Of a stretch of DNA of 64,000 bases, positions 36,578 through 45,551 are shown piece after piece. The number at the start of each line of letters is the position of its first letter. Positions within the stretch are counted from its first letter, which is position 1. The stretch spans positions 392,406-456,405 of the forward strand of contig NZ_AUIC01000004.1 in assembly GCF_000423505.1 (NCBI RefSeq), given 5' to 3'. The translations under genes and the position numbers were made by a program. The DNA comes from Pseudoclavibacter soli DSM 23366 (GTDB lineage: Bacteria > Actinomycetota > Actinomycetes > Actinomycetales > Microbacteriaceae). The notes under the pieces were generated by a model. That model had not been told where the DNA came from. It did not search any database and worked only from the letters and a program-made list of their open reading frames with translations.

Positions 36578-37395
36578 CTCGGCGCCGAGCGGCCCACGCG
36601 CCAGTATCCCGAGAAGGTCACATCGCCTTTGGGCACGTCGCGTTCGCGAACAAGGTGACGCCTTACTCCTGCAGCGAGCGCCTGCTCGCCCACGGCAAAG
36701 GCCGACACCCGCCCCGGCAGAAAACTCAGCTGCTGCACCGCGGGCAGCGCCAGCGACCCGGGCGCCTCGCCGCCCGAGCGTGCCAGCCAATGCACCTGCA
36801 CCCCACGGGGTGCGCCAGTGGGCTGGCGGTCGCGCTCATCGAGCACTTCGATGAAGGCGTGCCCCACCGCGTCGCGGGGCAGATCGCGCAGAATGCCTGC
36901 CACAGCAGGCAGGCCGCTCTCGTCGGCGACCAGCAGCACCCAGTCGGCAGGGCGCTGATCGGGCCAGCCATGCCCCTGATCGATGAGCGCGACTGCATCG
37001 CCGGGTTTGGCCGCGGCCGCCCACGGGCCGGCGATGCCCTGATCGCCATGCACCACGAAGTCGATGTCGAGTTCTGGCAGAGCCGCGGCGTCGGTGGCCG
37101 GCCGAAAACTGCGCACCGTGTAGTTGCGAATCACCGGCCTGGTCTGCTTGGGCAGGCGCAGGTAGCGCAGGTAGCCGCCGATGCCGAACGAGTCGGGCAG
37201 ATCGGCCAGGCTCGAACCGTCGTCGCGCACCGGAATAGCCAGCCGGAACCACTGGTCGAACCCGGTGAACACGAAGCGGCGCAGATCATCGCCGCTCAGC
37301 GTGACCCGCACCATGTGCGGGGTGACCAGCTCGCGGCGCACGACCTCGGCATGAACCAGCCCGGATTCGGCATTCGTGATCGAGGTATTGCTCAT
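36574..37395 (-). CDS. Siderophore-interacting flavoprotein (ferric-siderophore reductase)
   Basis: A 273-residue protein of the SIP family (ViuB/YqjH). The FAD-binding block NYTVRSFRP lies in the N-terminal half, with DFVVHGDQGIAGPWA typical of the family, then an NAD(P)H-side domain (VLLVADESGLPAV) and the C-terminal GEQALAAGVRRHL plus SGYWRVGR. It probably reduces Fe(III) from imported siderophores in the cytosol. No siderophore transporter is adjacent. Confidence 0.9.
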   Translation of the reverse strand: MSNTSITNAESGLVHAEVVRRELVTPHMVRVTLSGDDLRRFVFTGFDQWFRLAIPVRDDGSSLADLPDSFGIGGYLRYLRLPKQTRPVIRNYTVRSFRPATDAAALPELDIDFVVHGDQGIAGPWAAAAKPGDAVALIDQGHGWPDQRPADWVLLVADESGLPAVAGILRDLPRDAVGHAFIEVLDERDRQPTGAPRGVQVHWLARSGGEAPGSLALPAVQQLSFLPGRVSAFAVGEQALAAGVRRHLVRERDVPKGDVTFSGYWRVGRSAPS

Positions 37396-37413
37396 GGTGC
37401 ACTGAGCTTAGCC

Positions 37414-38574
37414 TCACCTCACCCGACAGCTCAATACCTCTGCGAGCGCGTGGGCAAACCCGTCCGCCTGCGCTGCGGTAGCCTCGCGCGGCAGGGTGAC
37501 TCGCAGCGCGCCGAGAGCCGCCTGTGCATCGATGCCGAGCGCGAGCAGTGTCGGGCTCGGTTCGTCGCGCCCTGCGGCGCACGCTGAGCCCGAGCTGCAC
37601 AGAAACCCCCGCGCTTCGAGGTCGACCAGCAGACTCTCTCCGCTGACGCCGGGCACGCACCACGACAGGTGTCTGGGCAGCCGCTGGATGCCCGGGTCGC
37701 CAGTCAGCATCGCCTGCGGCACGAGGCGGCCCACCTCGTCGATCAGACGGTCGCGCAGGGCAGATGACTGCTCGATCGGCTGCGCCGCCTGCTCGGCAAC
37801 CGCGAGCTCTACTGCGGCGGCCAGCCCGATCGCCGCCGCGACATCCTGCGTGCCGGCCCGCAGCCCATCTTGCTGCCCACCACCGTGCAGTTGCGCCTCA
37901 ATGGGGGTTGACCAGCGGGTGATCAGTGCGCCCGCGCCCACCGGGCCGCCGAGTTTATGCGCGCTGAGGGTGAGCGCGTCGACCCCGAGCTCGTCGAAGC
38001 GCACCGGCACGCTGCCGACGGCCTGCACCGCGTCGGTGTGCACCACCGCACCACGCGCATGAGCGATCGCGGCGATCTGCGGCACCTGCTGCACTGTGCC
38101 GATCTCGGCGCTGGCCAACCCCACGCTGACCAGACCGGTGTGCTCGGTGACCAAGTCGACCAGCGCATCCTGCCGCAGATGACCGGCAGCATCGACCGGG
38201 CAGATCGACACCTCGACACCGTGGTGACCGAGCCAGGCCGCCGATTCGCGCACGGCAGAGTGCTCGACCGCCGAGATCACTACGTGCGAGCGCCCGGCGG
38301 CGACCTGTGCGGCCATGATGCCCTTGATGGCGAGGTTGTCGGCCTCGGTCGCCCCCGAGGTGATGGTGATGCGCTGCCCGGCCGCGCCGAGCGCGGCACC
38401 CACGCGTTCGACGGCGTCATCCCACGTCGCCCGAGCGGCACGCCCGAGCTCGTGCACGCTCGACGGGTTGCCACCAGCACCGGTGAGCCAGGGCCACATC
38501 TGCTGCAGCACCTCGCGACGCAGCGGCTGCCCCGCTGCGGCGTCGAACACGACCAGCCCGGCGCCCTCGCTCAT
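37414..38574 (-). CDS. Cysteine desulfurase (NifS/IscS family)
   Basis: PLP enzyme of 386 residues that takes sulfur from cysteine for Fe-S clusters. The PLP lysine is in LSAHKLGGPVGAGAL, the N-terminal ATEADN block is present, and the catalytic Cys lies in LCSSGSACAAGRDEPS. It is the last gene of nadA-nadB-nadC, overlapping nadC by 4 bases. A dedicated desulfurase beside nadA, whose product carries a 4Fe-4S cluster, is known from Bacillus; the same service is inferred here. Confidence 0.92.
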   Translation of the reverse strand: MSEGAGLVVFDAAAGQPLRREVLQQMWPWLTGAGGNPSSVHELGRAARATWDDAVERVGAALGAAGQRITITSGATEADNLAIKGIMAAQVAAGRSHVVISAVEHSAVRESAAWLGHHGVEVSICPVDAAGHLRQDALVDLVTEHTGLVSVGLASAEIGTVQQVPQIAAIAHARGAVVHTDAVQAVGSVPVRFDELGVDALTLSAHKLGGPVGAGALITRWSTPIEAQLHGGGQQDGLRAGTQDVAAAIGLAAAVELAVAEQAAQPIEQSSALRDRLIDEVGRLVPQAMLTGDPGIQRLPRHLSWCVPGVSGESLLVDLEARGFLCSSGSACAAGRDEPSPTLLALGIDAQAALGALRVTLPREATAAQADGFAHALAEVLSCRVR

Positions 38575-39452
38575 GAGACCACATCGAGGCCGAGGTCGAG
38601 CGCCGTGGCGCTGTGTGTGAGCGCGCCCACCGAGATCAGATCAACCCCGGTCTCGGCGATCTCGCGCACTCGATCGAGGCTGACCCCGCCGCTGGCCTCA
38701 GTGCGGGCGCGGTGTGCCACGATGTCGACTGCCTGGCGCAACTGGTCGCAGCTCATGTTGTCGAGCAGCACGGTGTCGGCTCCGCCTGCGATAACTGGTT
38801 CGACTTGGTCGATGCGGTCGACCTCCACCTCAAGGTGCACGGTGTGGCCGAGTCGGGCGCGCACCGCAGCAACGGCTCGGGTGAGGCCGGCGTGGTCGTC
38901 GGGGCCGGCAACGCCCAGGGCCTGCAGGTGGTTGTCTTTGAGCATCACAGCGTCAGAGAGGCCGGTGCGGTGATTCACCCCGCCGCCGGCGCGTACGGCC
39001 TCGCGCTGCAGCAGACGCAGCCCCGGCGTGGTTTTGCGGGTGTCGACAATGTGCACGCCGGTGCCCGCGACCGCATCGACGAAGCGCCTGGTCAGCGTCG
39101 CCGTGGCACTCAACCGCTGCACCAGGTTCAGCGCAACCCGTTCGCCGGTGAGCACACCGCGTGCCGGGCCGTCGATTTCGGCCAACACCGCGCCGGCGGC
39201 AAAGCGGTCGCCGTCTGCTGCCGCTACGTGCACATGGATGCCCGCTCCGGTCTGCGCAAACACCTCGCGCAACACCCGGGTGCCGGCGAGCACACCGGGT
39301 TCGCGTGCCACCAGCTGCGTGCGAATACTCAGGTCGGGCGGCAGCAGTTGAGCAGAGAGATCTCCCCACGGCGCGTCTTCGTGCAGGGCGCGCGCCACCA
39401 GCTCGCTCAGTTCGTGCTCTGGCAGCACTGGCCCGATCACTGTGTCGCTCAT
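38571..39452 (-). CDS. nadC: Nicotinate-nucleotide pyrophosphorylase (carboxylating)
   Basis: Quinolinate phosphoribosyltransferase of 293 residues. Typical segments are RTALNLVQRLSAT-like ERVALNLVQRLSATAT, DTRKTTPGLRLLQREAVRAGGG, NHRTGLSDAVMLKDNHL, HLEVEVDRIDQ and DTVLLDNMS. The enzyme joins quinolinate and PRPP to give nicotinate mononucleotide and CO2. It overlaps nadB and the desulfurase by 4 bases each. Confidence 0.95.
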   Translation of the reverse strand: MSDTVIGPVLPEHELSELVARALHEDAPWGDLSAQLLPPDLSIRTQLVAREPGVLAGTRVLREVFAQTGAGIHVHVAAADGDRFAAGAVLAEIDGPARGVLTGERVALNLVQRLSATATLTRRFVDAVAGTGVHIVDTRKTTPGLRLLQREAVRAGGGVNHRTGLSDAVMLKDNHLQALGVAGPDDHAGLTRAVAAVRARLGHTVHLEVEVDRIDQVEPVIAGGADTVLLDNMSCDQLRQAVDIVAHRARTEASGGVSLDRVREIAETGVDLISVGALTHSATALDLGLDVVS

Positions 39453-40993
39453 ATCCCACTCGCTTTCGTGAAGACGCGTGAGTGCGCCTGGGCCGGATCA
39501 GTCTCAGGAAAGTCGGTGCGCCGGTGAGCACCACGCGACTCGGTGCGAGCGATCGCCGCGGTTACCACGAGGCGGCCGACCAAGGCGAGGCTGCGGTCTT
39601 CAAGCGCGCGGGCATCCATCGTGTCGTCGACGTCGACCGGGGCTGCGGCCAGCGTGTCGGCCAGCTGTTCGAGACCGGCCTGGTCGCGGATCGGCCCCGC
39701 GCCCTGCCACAGCGCACGCTGCAGCTCGCTGCGACTGAACGGGCCAGGCTGGGGCTGAGCGAGCGAGACCGGGGTGCCTGATTCGAGGTGCGCGGGCTCG
39801 TCGGGGGCCTCAGCCACGCGCGCGCCCATCACGAGCCCTTCGAGCAGCGAGTTCGAGGCCAGACGATTGGCGCCGTGCAGCCCGGTGCGGGCACACTCCC
39901 CTGCCGCGTACAGCCCCGGCACGCTGGTGCACCCCCAGTCGTCGGTAACGATGCCACCCATCAGATAGTGTGCGGCCGGCGACACCGGCACCGGTTCGCG
40001 CGACCAGTCGAGCCCGGCTGCGGTGCAGGCCGCCGAGATGGTCGGAAAACGCTGGGCGAGCCACTGCGCTCGGGGCTGCCCGTCGGTGTCGATCGTGGTG
40101 GTGTCGAGCAGCACCGGCTGGCCGTCTTGTGTGGCGATCACTTCGGCGCAGGCGTGCGCCACCACGTCGCGAGGTGCGAGCTCGGCGCGCGCGTCGCGCT
40201 GCGGCATGAAGCGGTGGCCGTCGGCGTCACGCAGCACGGCCCCGGCGCCGCGCACTGCCTCTGAGACGAGCGTGCGCGCACCCACAGCCAGCACGGTCGG
40301 GTGAAACTGCACGAACTCGAGATCGGCCACTGCCGCCCCGGCTCGCCAGGCTGCCGCAATGCCGTCGCCGGTGCTGACCACCGGGTTCGAAGTCACCGGG
40401 TACAGCTGGCCGGCGCCGCCTGTGGCGAGCACGATGCGAGTGTCGTCGAAGTGACGCACGAGGCCTGCCACGCGGGCATCCACCCCAGCTGCCCGACCGT
40501 CGCGTGTGCACACGCGAATGAGCGCGGCATCGGTGAATACCGTGACTCGGCCACGCCCGTCAGCGTCGCGCAGCCGGTCGAGGGCGGCAAGCAGGGCACG
40601 CTCGATTTCGTGACCAGTCGCGTCGCCTCCGGCGTGCAGGATGCGAGGCCGACGATGAGCTGCCTCGAGCCCACGTGCCAGCCCACCCGCCTCGTCGCGA
40701 TCGAAGACGCACCCTGCGGCGACCAGTCGCAGCACTGCGGCCGGGCCTTCGGCGGTGATCAACTCGACCATCCGCCGGCTGCTGACGCCGCAGCCGACGG
40801 CCAGCGTGTCGGCGGCGTGCTCGGCAGCACTGTCGTCGGCACCGAGTGCCACGGCAATGCCGCCTTGGGCGCGGTCGGTTGCCGAGTCTTCGAGGCGCTG
40901 TTTGGTCAGCAGCACGATGGGCTCGTCACCCGGCGCGAGCAGTGCAGTGATCACGGCGCTCAGCCCGGCGACGCCACTGCCGACGACGATCAC
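39449..40993 (-). CDS. nadB: L-aspartate oxidase
   Basis: FAD enzyme of about 514 residues that oxidises aspartate to iminoaspartate for NadA. It starts at GTG 40993, whose last bases overlap the nadA TGA; the first residues are then VIVVGSGVAGLSAV, the FAD-binding motif. The HRRPRILHAGGDATG block and AAHYLMGGIVTDDWGCTS are characteristic of NadB. The frame stays open to 41149 inside nadA, but those residues do not fit. Confidence 0.94.
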   Translation of the reverse strand: MIVVGSGVAGLSAVITALLAPGDEPIVLLTKQRLEDSATDRAQGGIAVALGADDSAAEHAADTLAVGCGVSSRRMVELITAEGPAAVLRLVAAGCVFDRDEAGGLARGLEAAHRRPRILHAGGDATGHEIERALLAALDRLRDADGRGRVTVFTDAALIRVCTRDGRAAGVDARVAGLVRHFDDTRIVLATGGAGQLYPVTSNPVVSTGDGIAAAWRAGAAVADLEFVQFHPTVLAVGARTLVSEAVRGAGAVLRDADGHRFMPQRDARAELAPRDVVAHACAEVIATQDGQPVLLDTTTIDTDGQPRAQWLAQRFPTISAACTAAGLDWSREPVPVSPAAHYLMGGIVTDDWGCTSVPGLYAAGECARTGLHGANRLASNSLLEGLVMGARVAEAPDEPAHLESGTPVSLAQPQPGPFSRSELQRALWQGAGPIRDQAGLEQLADTLAAAPVDVDDTMDARALEDRSLALVGRLVVTAAIARTESRGAHRRTDFPETDPAQAHSRVFTKASGI

Positions 40994-42228
40994 GGGCGCG
41001 CGGCGAGCATGCGTTCGAGCGCCAGCCCGGCGTCGGCACGCACACTCTGGTCGACCTGCACGCGGTTGACCACCTCGCCGTCGACCAGCCGTTCGAGCAC
41101 CCACGCCAAGTAGCCGGGGTGAATGCGATACATGGTCGAGCACGGGCACACCACCGGGTCGAGGCAGGTGATCTCAAGGTCGGGGCGCGACTCGGCCAGG
41201 CGGTGCACCAGTGTCACCTCGGTGCCGATCGCCAGGCTTGCACCGGGCGGGGCCTGCTCGACGCGGCGGCGAATGTAGTCGGTGGATCCGGCGCCGTCAG
41301 CGGCGTCGACGACATCAGCGGGACATTCAGGATGCACGATCACCTCGACGTCGGGGCGGCGGGAACGGGCTTCGGCGATCTGTGCCGTGGTGAACCGGCG
41401 ATGCACCGAGCAGTAGCCGTTCCAAAGGATGATGCGGGCATTCTGCAGTGTCTCACTGCTGTTGCCACCCAGCGGCTGGCGGGGATTCCACAGCGGCATC
41501 TGCTCATCGCTGATGCCGAAGGCGTGCCCGGTGTTGCGACCGAGGTGCTGATCGGGCAGAAAAATGACCCGCTGGGCGCGCTGCAGCGCCCACTCGAGCA
41601 CGGTCGCCGCGTTCGACGAGGTGCACACGATGCCGCCGTGTGCACCGCAGAAGGCTTTGATTGCTGCAGACGAGTTCATGTAGGTGATCGGCAGCAGCGG
41701 CACGCGGCCCTGCGCATCGGGTTCGGTGCCGAGCGACTGCTCGAGCTGCTCCCAAGCAGAACGCAGCTGCGCGAATGTGGCCATGTCGGCCATCGAGCAG
41801 CCCGCGTTGAGGTTCGGCAGCAGCACGGCCTGATCGGGCTTCGAGAGGATATCGGCGGTCTCCGCCATGAAGTGCACGCCACAGAACACGATCGCCTCAG
41901 CCTCGGGATGTTCGGTGGTGCGCTGCGCCAGCTGAAACGAGTCGCCCACGAAGTCGGCATGCTGCACGATCTCGTCACGCTGGTAGAAGTGGCCGAGCAC
42001 CAGCACGCGAGTGCCGAGCGTGCGGCGGGCGGTCTCAATGCGCTCGGCCAACTCTGCGGCGGATGCGCTGCGATAGCGCTCGGGCAGCGGCTGTTGGCCA
42101 CCGGCGCGTATGTGCCCGCTGTCGTGCACCGAAGCCCCCGGCCCGTAGCCGGTTCGGGTATCGGTGACCCACGGGTCGAGAACGAGATCACGGTCGCACA
42201 GCTGCACAGGGGTTGCCATGAGACTCAT
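40990..42228 (-). CDS. nadA: Quinolinate synthase A
   Basis: Enzyme of about 412 residues that condenses iminoaspartate and dihydroxyacetone phosphate to quinolinate using a 4Fe-4S cluster. Motifs are VLVLGHFYQRDEIVQHAD, FCGVHFMAETA, NLNAGCSMADM and the C-terminal PVVCPCSTMYRIHP. Start at ATG 42228 or, 9 bases later, ATG 42219. First gene of nadA-nadB-nadC-desulfurase. The 118-base divergent gap to the Mtd1-like gene must hold promoters for both; GTGAACATGTCC lies in it, but I assign no operator. Confidence 0.94.
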   Translation of the reverse strand: MSLMATPVQLCDRDLVLDPWVTDTRTGYGPGASVHDSGHIRAGGQQPLPERYRSASAAELAERIETARRTLGTRVLVLGHFYQRDEIVQHADFVGDSFQLAQRTTEHPEAEAIVFCGVHFMAETADILSKPDQAVLLPNLNAGCSMADMATFAQLRSAWEQLEQSLGTEPDAQGRVPLLPITYMNSSAAIKAFCGAHGGIVCTSSNAATVLEWALQRAQRVIFLPDQHLGRNTGHAFGISDEQMPLWNPRQPLGGNSSETLQNARIILWNGYCSVHRRFTTAQIAEARSRRPDVEVIVHPECPADVVDAADGAGSTDYIRRRVEQAPPGASLAIGTEVTLVHRLAESRPDLEITCLDPVVCPCSTMYRIHPGYLAWVLERLVDGEVVNRVQVDQSVRADAGLALERMLAARP

Positions 42229-42346
42229 GCTAGCCCCGTTGAGTGAACATGTCCATTCCTGTACTTTCTGGGTGGATGCACGCGTCGCGCCCACACCAGT
42301 CGCGCCATCCCGGTACCCTTGAAACATCGCTGATCTGGAGGACACC

Positions 42347-43249
42347 GTGACCGCTGCCGTACTCGAGCCCCGTGCGATCACCGCACGCTACCGCGACGAG
42401 ACCATCGCCCAGGTCGAACAGATCAAAGCCACCGGCCGCGAGGTTCGCGTCGTGGGGCTGCTCGGCCAGACCGAAGGCCCGGCTGCGGTCTACGCGAAGT
42501 ATGCACGCAAGGGCTTCGAAGCCGCCGGCATCACCCTTGACGTCTGGCAGGTCACCCCAGACGAGGTCGAGCAGGCGATTGCGCGCGCAAACCACGATGA
42601 CACGGTCGACGGCATCTTCCTCTACTACCCTTTCCGCGACCCTGCGGCCGATCGCTGGCTGCGCGAACTGGTCGACCCCCGCAAAGACGTTGAGGGCATG
42701 CACTCGTTCTGGGCGCGCCTGCTCTGGGAGAACCAACGATTCGTCGACCCGACCCACCAGTGGCCGGCCATTCTGCCGTGTACGCCCTTGGCCATCCTCA
42801 AGCTGCTACAGCACGCGGTCTCGCCCACCGGCGAAAAGCCACTTCGCGGGCTCACCGCATGCGTCATCAACCGCAGCGACATCGTGGGCAAACCCCTGGC
42901 GGCGATGCTCGCCAACGATGGGGTGCGGGTGCACTCGCTCGACGCCGACGGCGCAGTGGTTTTCGAACCTGCCGAGGCTGGGCACACGCACTTCGTGGCC
43001 GACTCCGACTACACGCGCGAGCAGGCGCTGGCCGAGGCCGACCTCGTGGTATCAGCGGTTCCGGTTGCTGCGTTCGACCCCATCGAGGCCCACGAACTGC
43101 GCGATGGCGCCATCTGCGTGAACGTCTCAGAGCGAGCGAACTTCGCCGACTCTGTGATGGAGCGCGCCAGCGTGTTCGTGCCGCGCGTCGGGCAGCTCAC
43201 CGTGACGCTGGCCGCACGCAACGCGGCACGTCTGGCCGCACAGCACTAG
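42347..43249 (+). CDS. Methylene-THF dehydrogenase, Mtd1-like (NAD-dependent type)
   Basis: A FolD-family protein of 300 residues, but its Rossmann half resembles yeast Mtd1 more than bacterial FolD: VINRSDIVGKPLAAMLANDG, GAICVNVSERANFADSV and KASVFVPRVGQLT-like ASVFVPRVGQLTVTL. The substrate side has AVYAKYARKGFEAAGI (catalytic Tyr and Lys positions) and the conserved PCTPLAILKLL. Yeast Mtd1 is NAD-dependent and lacks cyclohydrolase activity, so the same is inferred here. Starts at GTG 42347 with GGAGG 5 bases upstream. It is divergent from the NAD biosynthesis operon and converges on selO with a 4-base overlap. Confidence 0.82.
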   Translation: MTAAVLEPRAITARYRDETIAQVEQIKATGREVRVVGLLGQTEGPAAVYAKYARKGFEAAGITLDVWQVTPDEVEQAIARANHDDTVDGIFLYYPFRDPAADRWLRELVDPRKDVEGMHSFWARLLWENQRFVDPTHQWPAILPCTPLAILKLLQHAVSPTGEKPLRGLTACVINRSDIVGKPLAAMLANDGVRVHSLDADGAVVFEPAEAGHTHFVADSDYTREQALAEADLVVSAVPVAAFDPIEAHELRDGAICVNVSERANFADSVMERASVFVPRVGQLTVTLAARNAARLAAQH

Positions 43250-44709
43250 GTGCCGCAGAAGGTCACGAACTCGAGGTCGGGGCCGGGCTCGGCGAACTTG
43301 GCCGGGTGTGCACCGGGAGCCGCGTACGGGTGCCGAACCACTTCGAGCAGCTCTCGGTGCGCGTCGAAATCACCCTGATTGGCAGCCGTGAGCGCTGCGT
43401 CGAGCAGGTGGTTGCGCGGAATGAATCGCGGGTTCACCGAGCGAATGATCTCAGGCGACGGTTGCAGCGCGCGCCACTCGGCCAGCCAGGTGTCAAGCAA
43501 TGCAGACCCGGCCACGCCCTGAGCGGTGAACGCCTCTCGCACTGGTGCTTCGTTGCCCTTGGCCGCGTCGGCAAGGGCCGCCCAGAAGCTCGTGAAGTCG
43601 ATGCTGTGAGCAGCCAGCAGACGCAGCGCACGCTCGATCAACGGCTGAGCCGGTGAGGTATCGCGCAGCCCGAGCTTCGCAGTGAACGCCTCGAGTCGAC
43701 GCTCGGCGTACTCGTCGATATACGCCTGCACGGTATCGTCAATCACCTGTTGCGCTTCAGCCGGGGTCTCGCCGAGCAGCGGCGCCAGCGCGTCGCCCAG
43801 TCGCGCCAGGTTCCAGGCCATGATCTCAGGTTGGCGTTCATAGGCGTAGCGTGCGTGCTCGTCGATCGAGCTGTACCAGACTGTCGGGTCGTACCGATCA
43901 ATGAACGCACAAGGCCCGTAGTCGATGGTCTCGCCCGAAATCGTCACATTGTCGGTGCTCAGCACCCCGTGTACAAATCCCAAGCGCATCCAGTCGGCGG
44001 TCAGACGAGCGTGCGATGAGGCGATCGAAGCGAACAGTGCGCGGTATGGATGCGCTGCTCGCGCAGCGTCGGGATACAGCCGCTGGATTGCGTGGTCGCC
44101 CAGTCGCCGCAGCAGGCCGAGATCGCCGGTGCCGGGCACATACTGAAAGCTGCCAAATCGCAGATGGCTGCGCGCGACTCGGGCGAGCACTGCGCCAGGC
44201 AGCTGCACGCCGTCGCGTTCGAGGTGCTGGCCGGTGGCGATCACTGCGAGCGATCGAGTGGTGGGCACACCGAGAGCGTGCATGGCCTCGCTGACCAGGA
44301 ATTCGCGCAGCATCGGGCCTACGGCCGCCCAACCGTCGACTCTCGAGAGCTGCGTGGGCCCGGTGCCCTTCAGGTGCACGTCGTAACGGCCTTGGGGCGT
44401 GTCGATCTCGCCGAGTAACTGTGCTCGACCGTCGCCCAGCACTGGTTTGAACACGCCCCACTGATGGCCGGCGTAGACCTGCGCGACTGGCTGAGCGCCG
44501 GCAGGTGTTCGCACGCCGGCGAGCGCCTGCAGCGCTTCGTCGGAGTCGAGCCACCCCGGCGGTAGACCGAGCTCTGCGGCAAGTTCATGATTCAGCTCAA
44601 TGGCCTGCAGCTCAAACTCGGGCGCCGCGTCATCGACGCGTGGCGACACGCTGAGTTCGGGAAGCAGCGTCGCGAACTCGCTGGTGAAGTGGAGCGTGCG
44701 CACGGTCAT
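43246..44709 (-). CDS. selO: Protein adenylyltransferase SelO (YdiU family)
   Basis: Pseudokinase-fold enzyme of 487 residues that transfers AMP to protein hydroxyls. Family blocks are YAGHQWGVFKPVLGDGRAQLLGE, HLKGTGPTQLSR, ARVARSHLRFGSFQ and the metal-binding DNVTISGETIDYGPCAFID. Length is normal. No selenocysteine is expected, as bacterial SelO proteins mostly lack it. Convergent with the Mtd1-like gene. Confidence 0.93.
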   Translation of the reverse strand: MTVRTLHFTSEFATLLPELSVSPRVDDAAPEFELQAIELNHELAAELGLPPGWLDSDEALQALAGVRTPAGAQPVAQVYAGHQWGVFKPVLGDGRAQLLGEIDTPQGRYDVHLKGTGPTQLSRVDGWAAVGPMLREFLVSEAMHALGVPTTRSLAVIATGQHLERDGVQLPGAVLARVARSHLRFGSFQYVPGTGDLGLLRRLGDHAIQRLYPDAARAAHPYRALFASIASSHARLTADWMRLGFVHGVLSTDNVTISGETIDYGPCAFIDRYDPTVWYSSIDEHARYAYERQPEIMAWNLARLGDALAPLLGETPAEAQQVIDDTVQAYIDEYAERRLEAFTAKLGLRDTSPAQPLIERALRLLAAHSIDFTSFWAALADAAKGNEAPVREAFTAQGVAGSALLDTWLAEWRALQPSPEIIRSVNPRFIPRNHLLDAALTAANQGDFDAHRELLEVVRHPYAAPGAHPAKFAEPGPDLEFVTFCGT

Positions 44710-44803
44710 GCCCCAAACGTAGCCGGAGACATGTCCGTGCGCACCTCAATGCACTGCTGTTCGTCACACTTGTCGCGGCACAGCTCAAGAAGCTCGTGAG
44801 CAC

Positions 44804-45361
44804 TCACCGCGCTCGGCTCGCTCGCGCCAGCCCGACCCCGCCGCGCCGGAGGGCATCCGCAATCGCTATGCCGCACCATGTCGCCAGCAGCAGACTGCCC
44901 GCACACAGAGCGAAGAACAGCACCTGCGACCACAGTGGCTGCACCCACAGGCCGAAGAACCCGGCCGCCGTCAGCGGGTACACCACGCCTGCGGCCGCAG
45001 CACCGACGTAGTGCTGCCACGTGCGCCAGGCACGGTAGCCCGTGGCCAGAAATCCGACCTCAGCGAAGAACGCCCACCAGAGGTTGGTCAACACGCTCGT
45101 GAGCCCGAACCTCGAGACGGGCACCAGCACCAACCCGGCGAGCAGCCCCACGAGCAGCCCCGCACCAGGCCGCTGCAGCAACCGCAACGCCACCACCGAC
45201 GGCAGAATCCACAGCCCGGCCAGTCCGATCGACGCCGTGGGCCACACCGTGAACAGCGCTGTCGACGCCCAGTTCGCCGGCGCCAGCAGCAGCGCTCCGG
45301 TCACACCGATGGATGCGCAGGTCAGCAGTTACGTCGTTCCGGCTCGAGGCTTGGCAGTCAT
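44804..45361 (-). pseudogene. ECF-type S component (YkoE-like) with in-frame stop at codon 11
   Basis: A frame of 186 codons encodes a hydrophobic protein with five to six helices and the blocks LLTCASIGVTGALLLAPANW and LLQRPGAGLLVGLLAGLV, resembling substrate-binding S components of ECF vitamin importers. ATG 45361 follows GGAG and reads MTAKPRAGTT before a TAA at 45331-45329; the same frame then continues with LLTCASIG. TAC would restore a Tyr, so a single nonsense change is likely. Restart at GTG 45304 is possible but would drop part of the first helix. No ECF ATPase or T component is adjacent. Family call is moderate. Confidence 0.65.
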
Positions 45362-45395
45362 GGTCTCCATTGTGCACGTCGGCGCTCTCCCTGCC

Positions 45396-45499
45396 CAGCA
45401 GCGACCAGGTTGTCAGCGATGCCGACAGCACCGTCTACAGCACCGTCTACACCACCCGAGACCATCACCGTCAAGTGCACGATCAACGGCGCTGTTTTC
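45396..45499 (+). pseudogene. Duplicated, frameshifted fragment of the bactofilin-like gene
   Basis: About 104 bases match positions 47458-47549 of the intact gene about 2 kb away at roughly 90 percent as read by eye (GCAGCGACCAGGTTGT and ACCATCACCGTCAA are shared). The copy has a 12-bp internal duplication (AGCACCGTCTAC twice) and a missing base soon after that breaks the frame. It lies just upstream of the ECF-type pseudogene, so the area has been rearranged. Confidence 0.8.
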
Positions 45500-45551
45500 A
45501 GGCATCGCTTTCGGGCACGGCCGTTCGAGCATCCTCATCATCGACTGAGCC

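Noticed and set aside
42229..42346. LexA- or NAD-regulator-like operator around GTGAACATGTCC
   Set aside because: Only a 6-bp palindrome (ACATGT) is present; no second half-site or match to a known operator can be supported.
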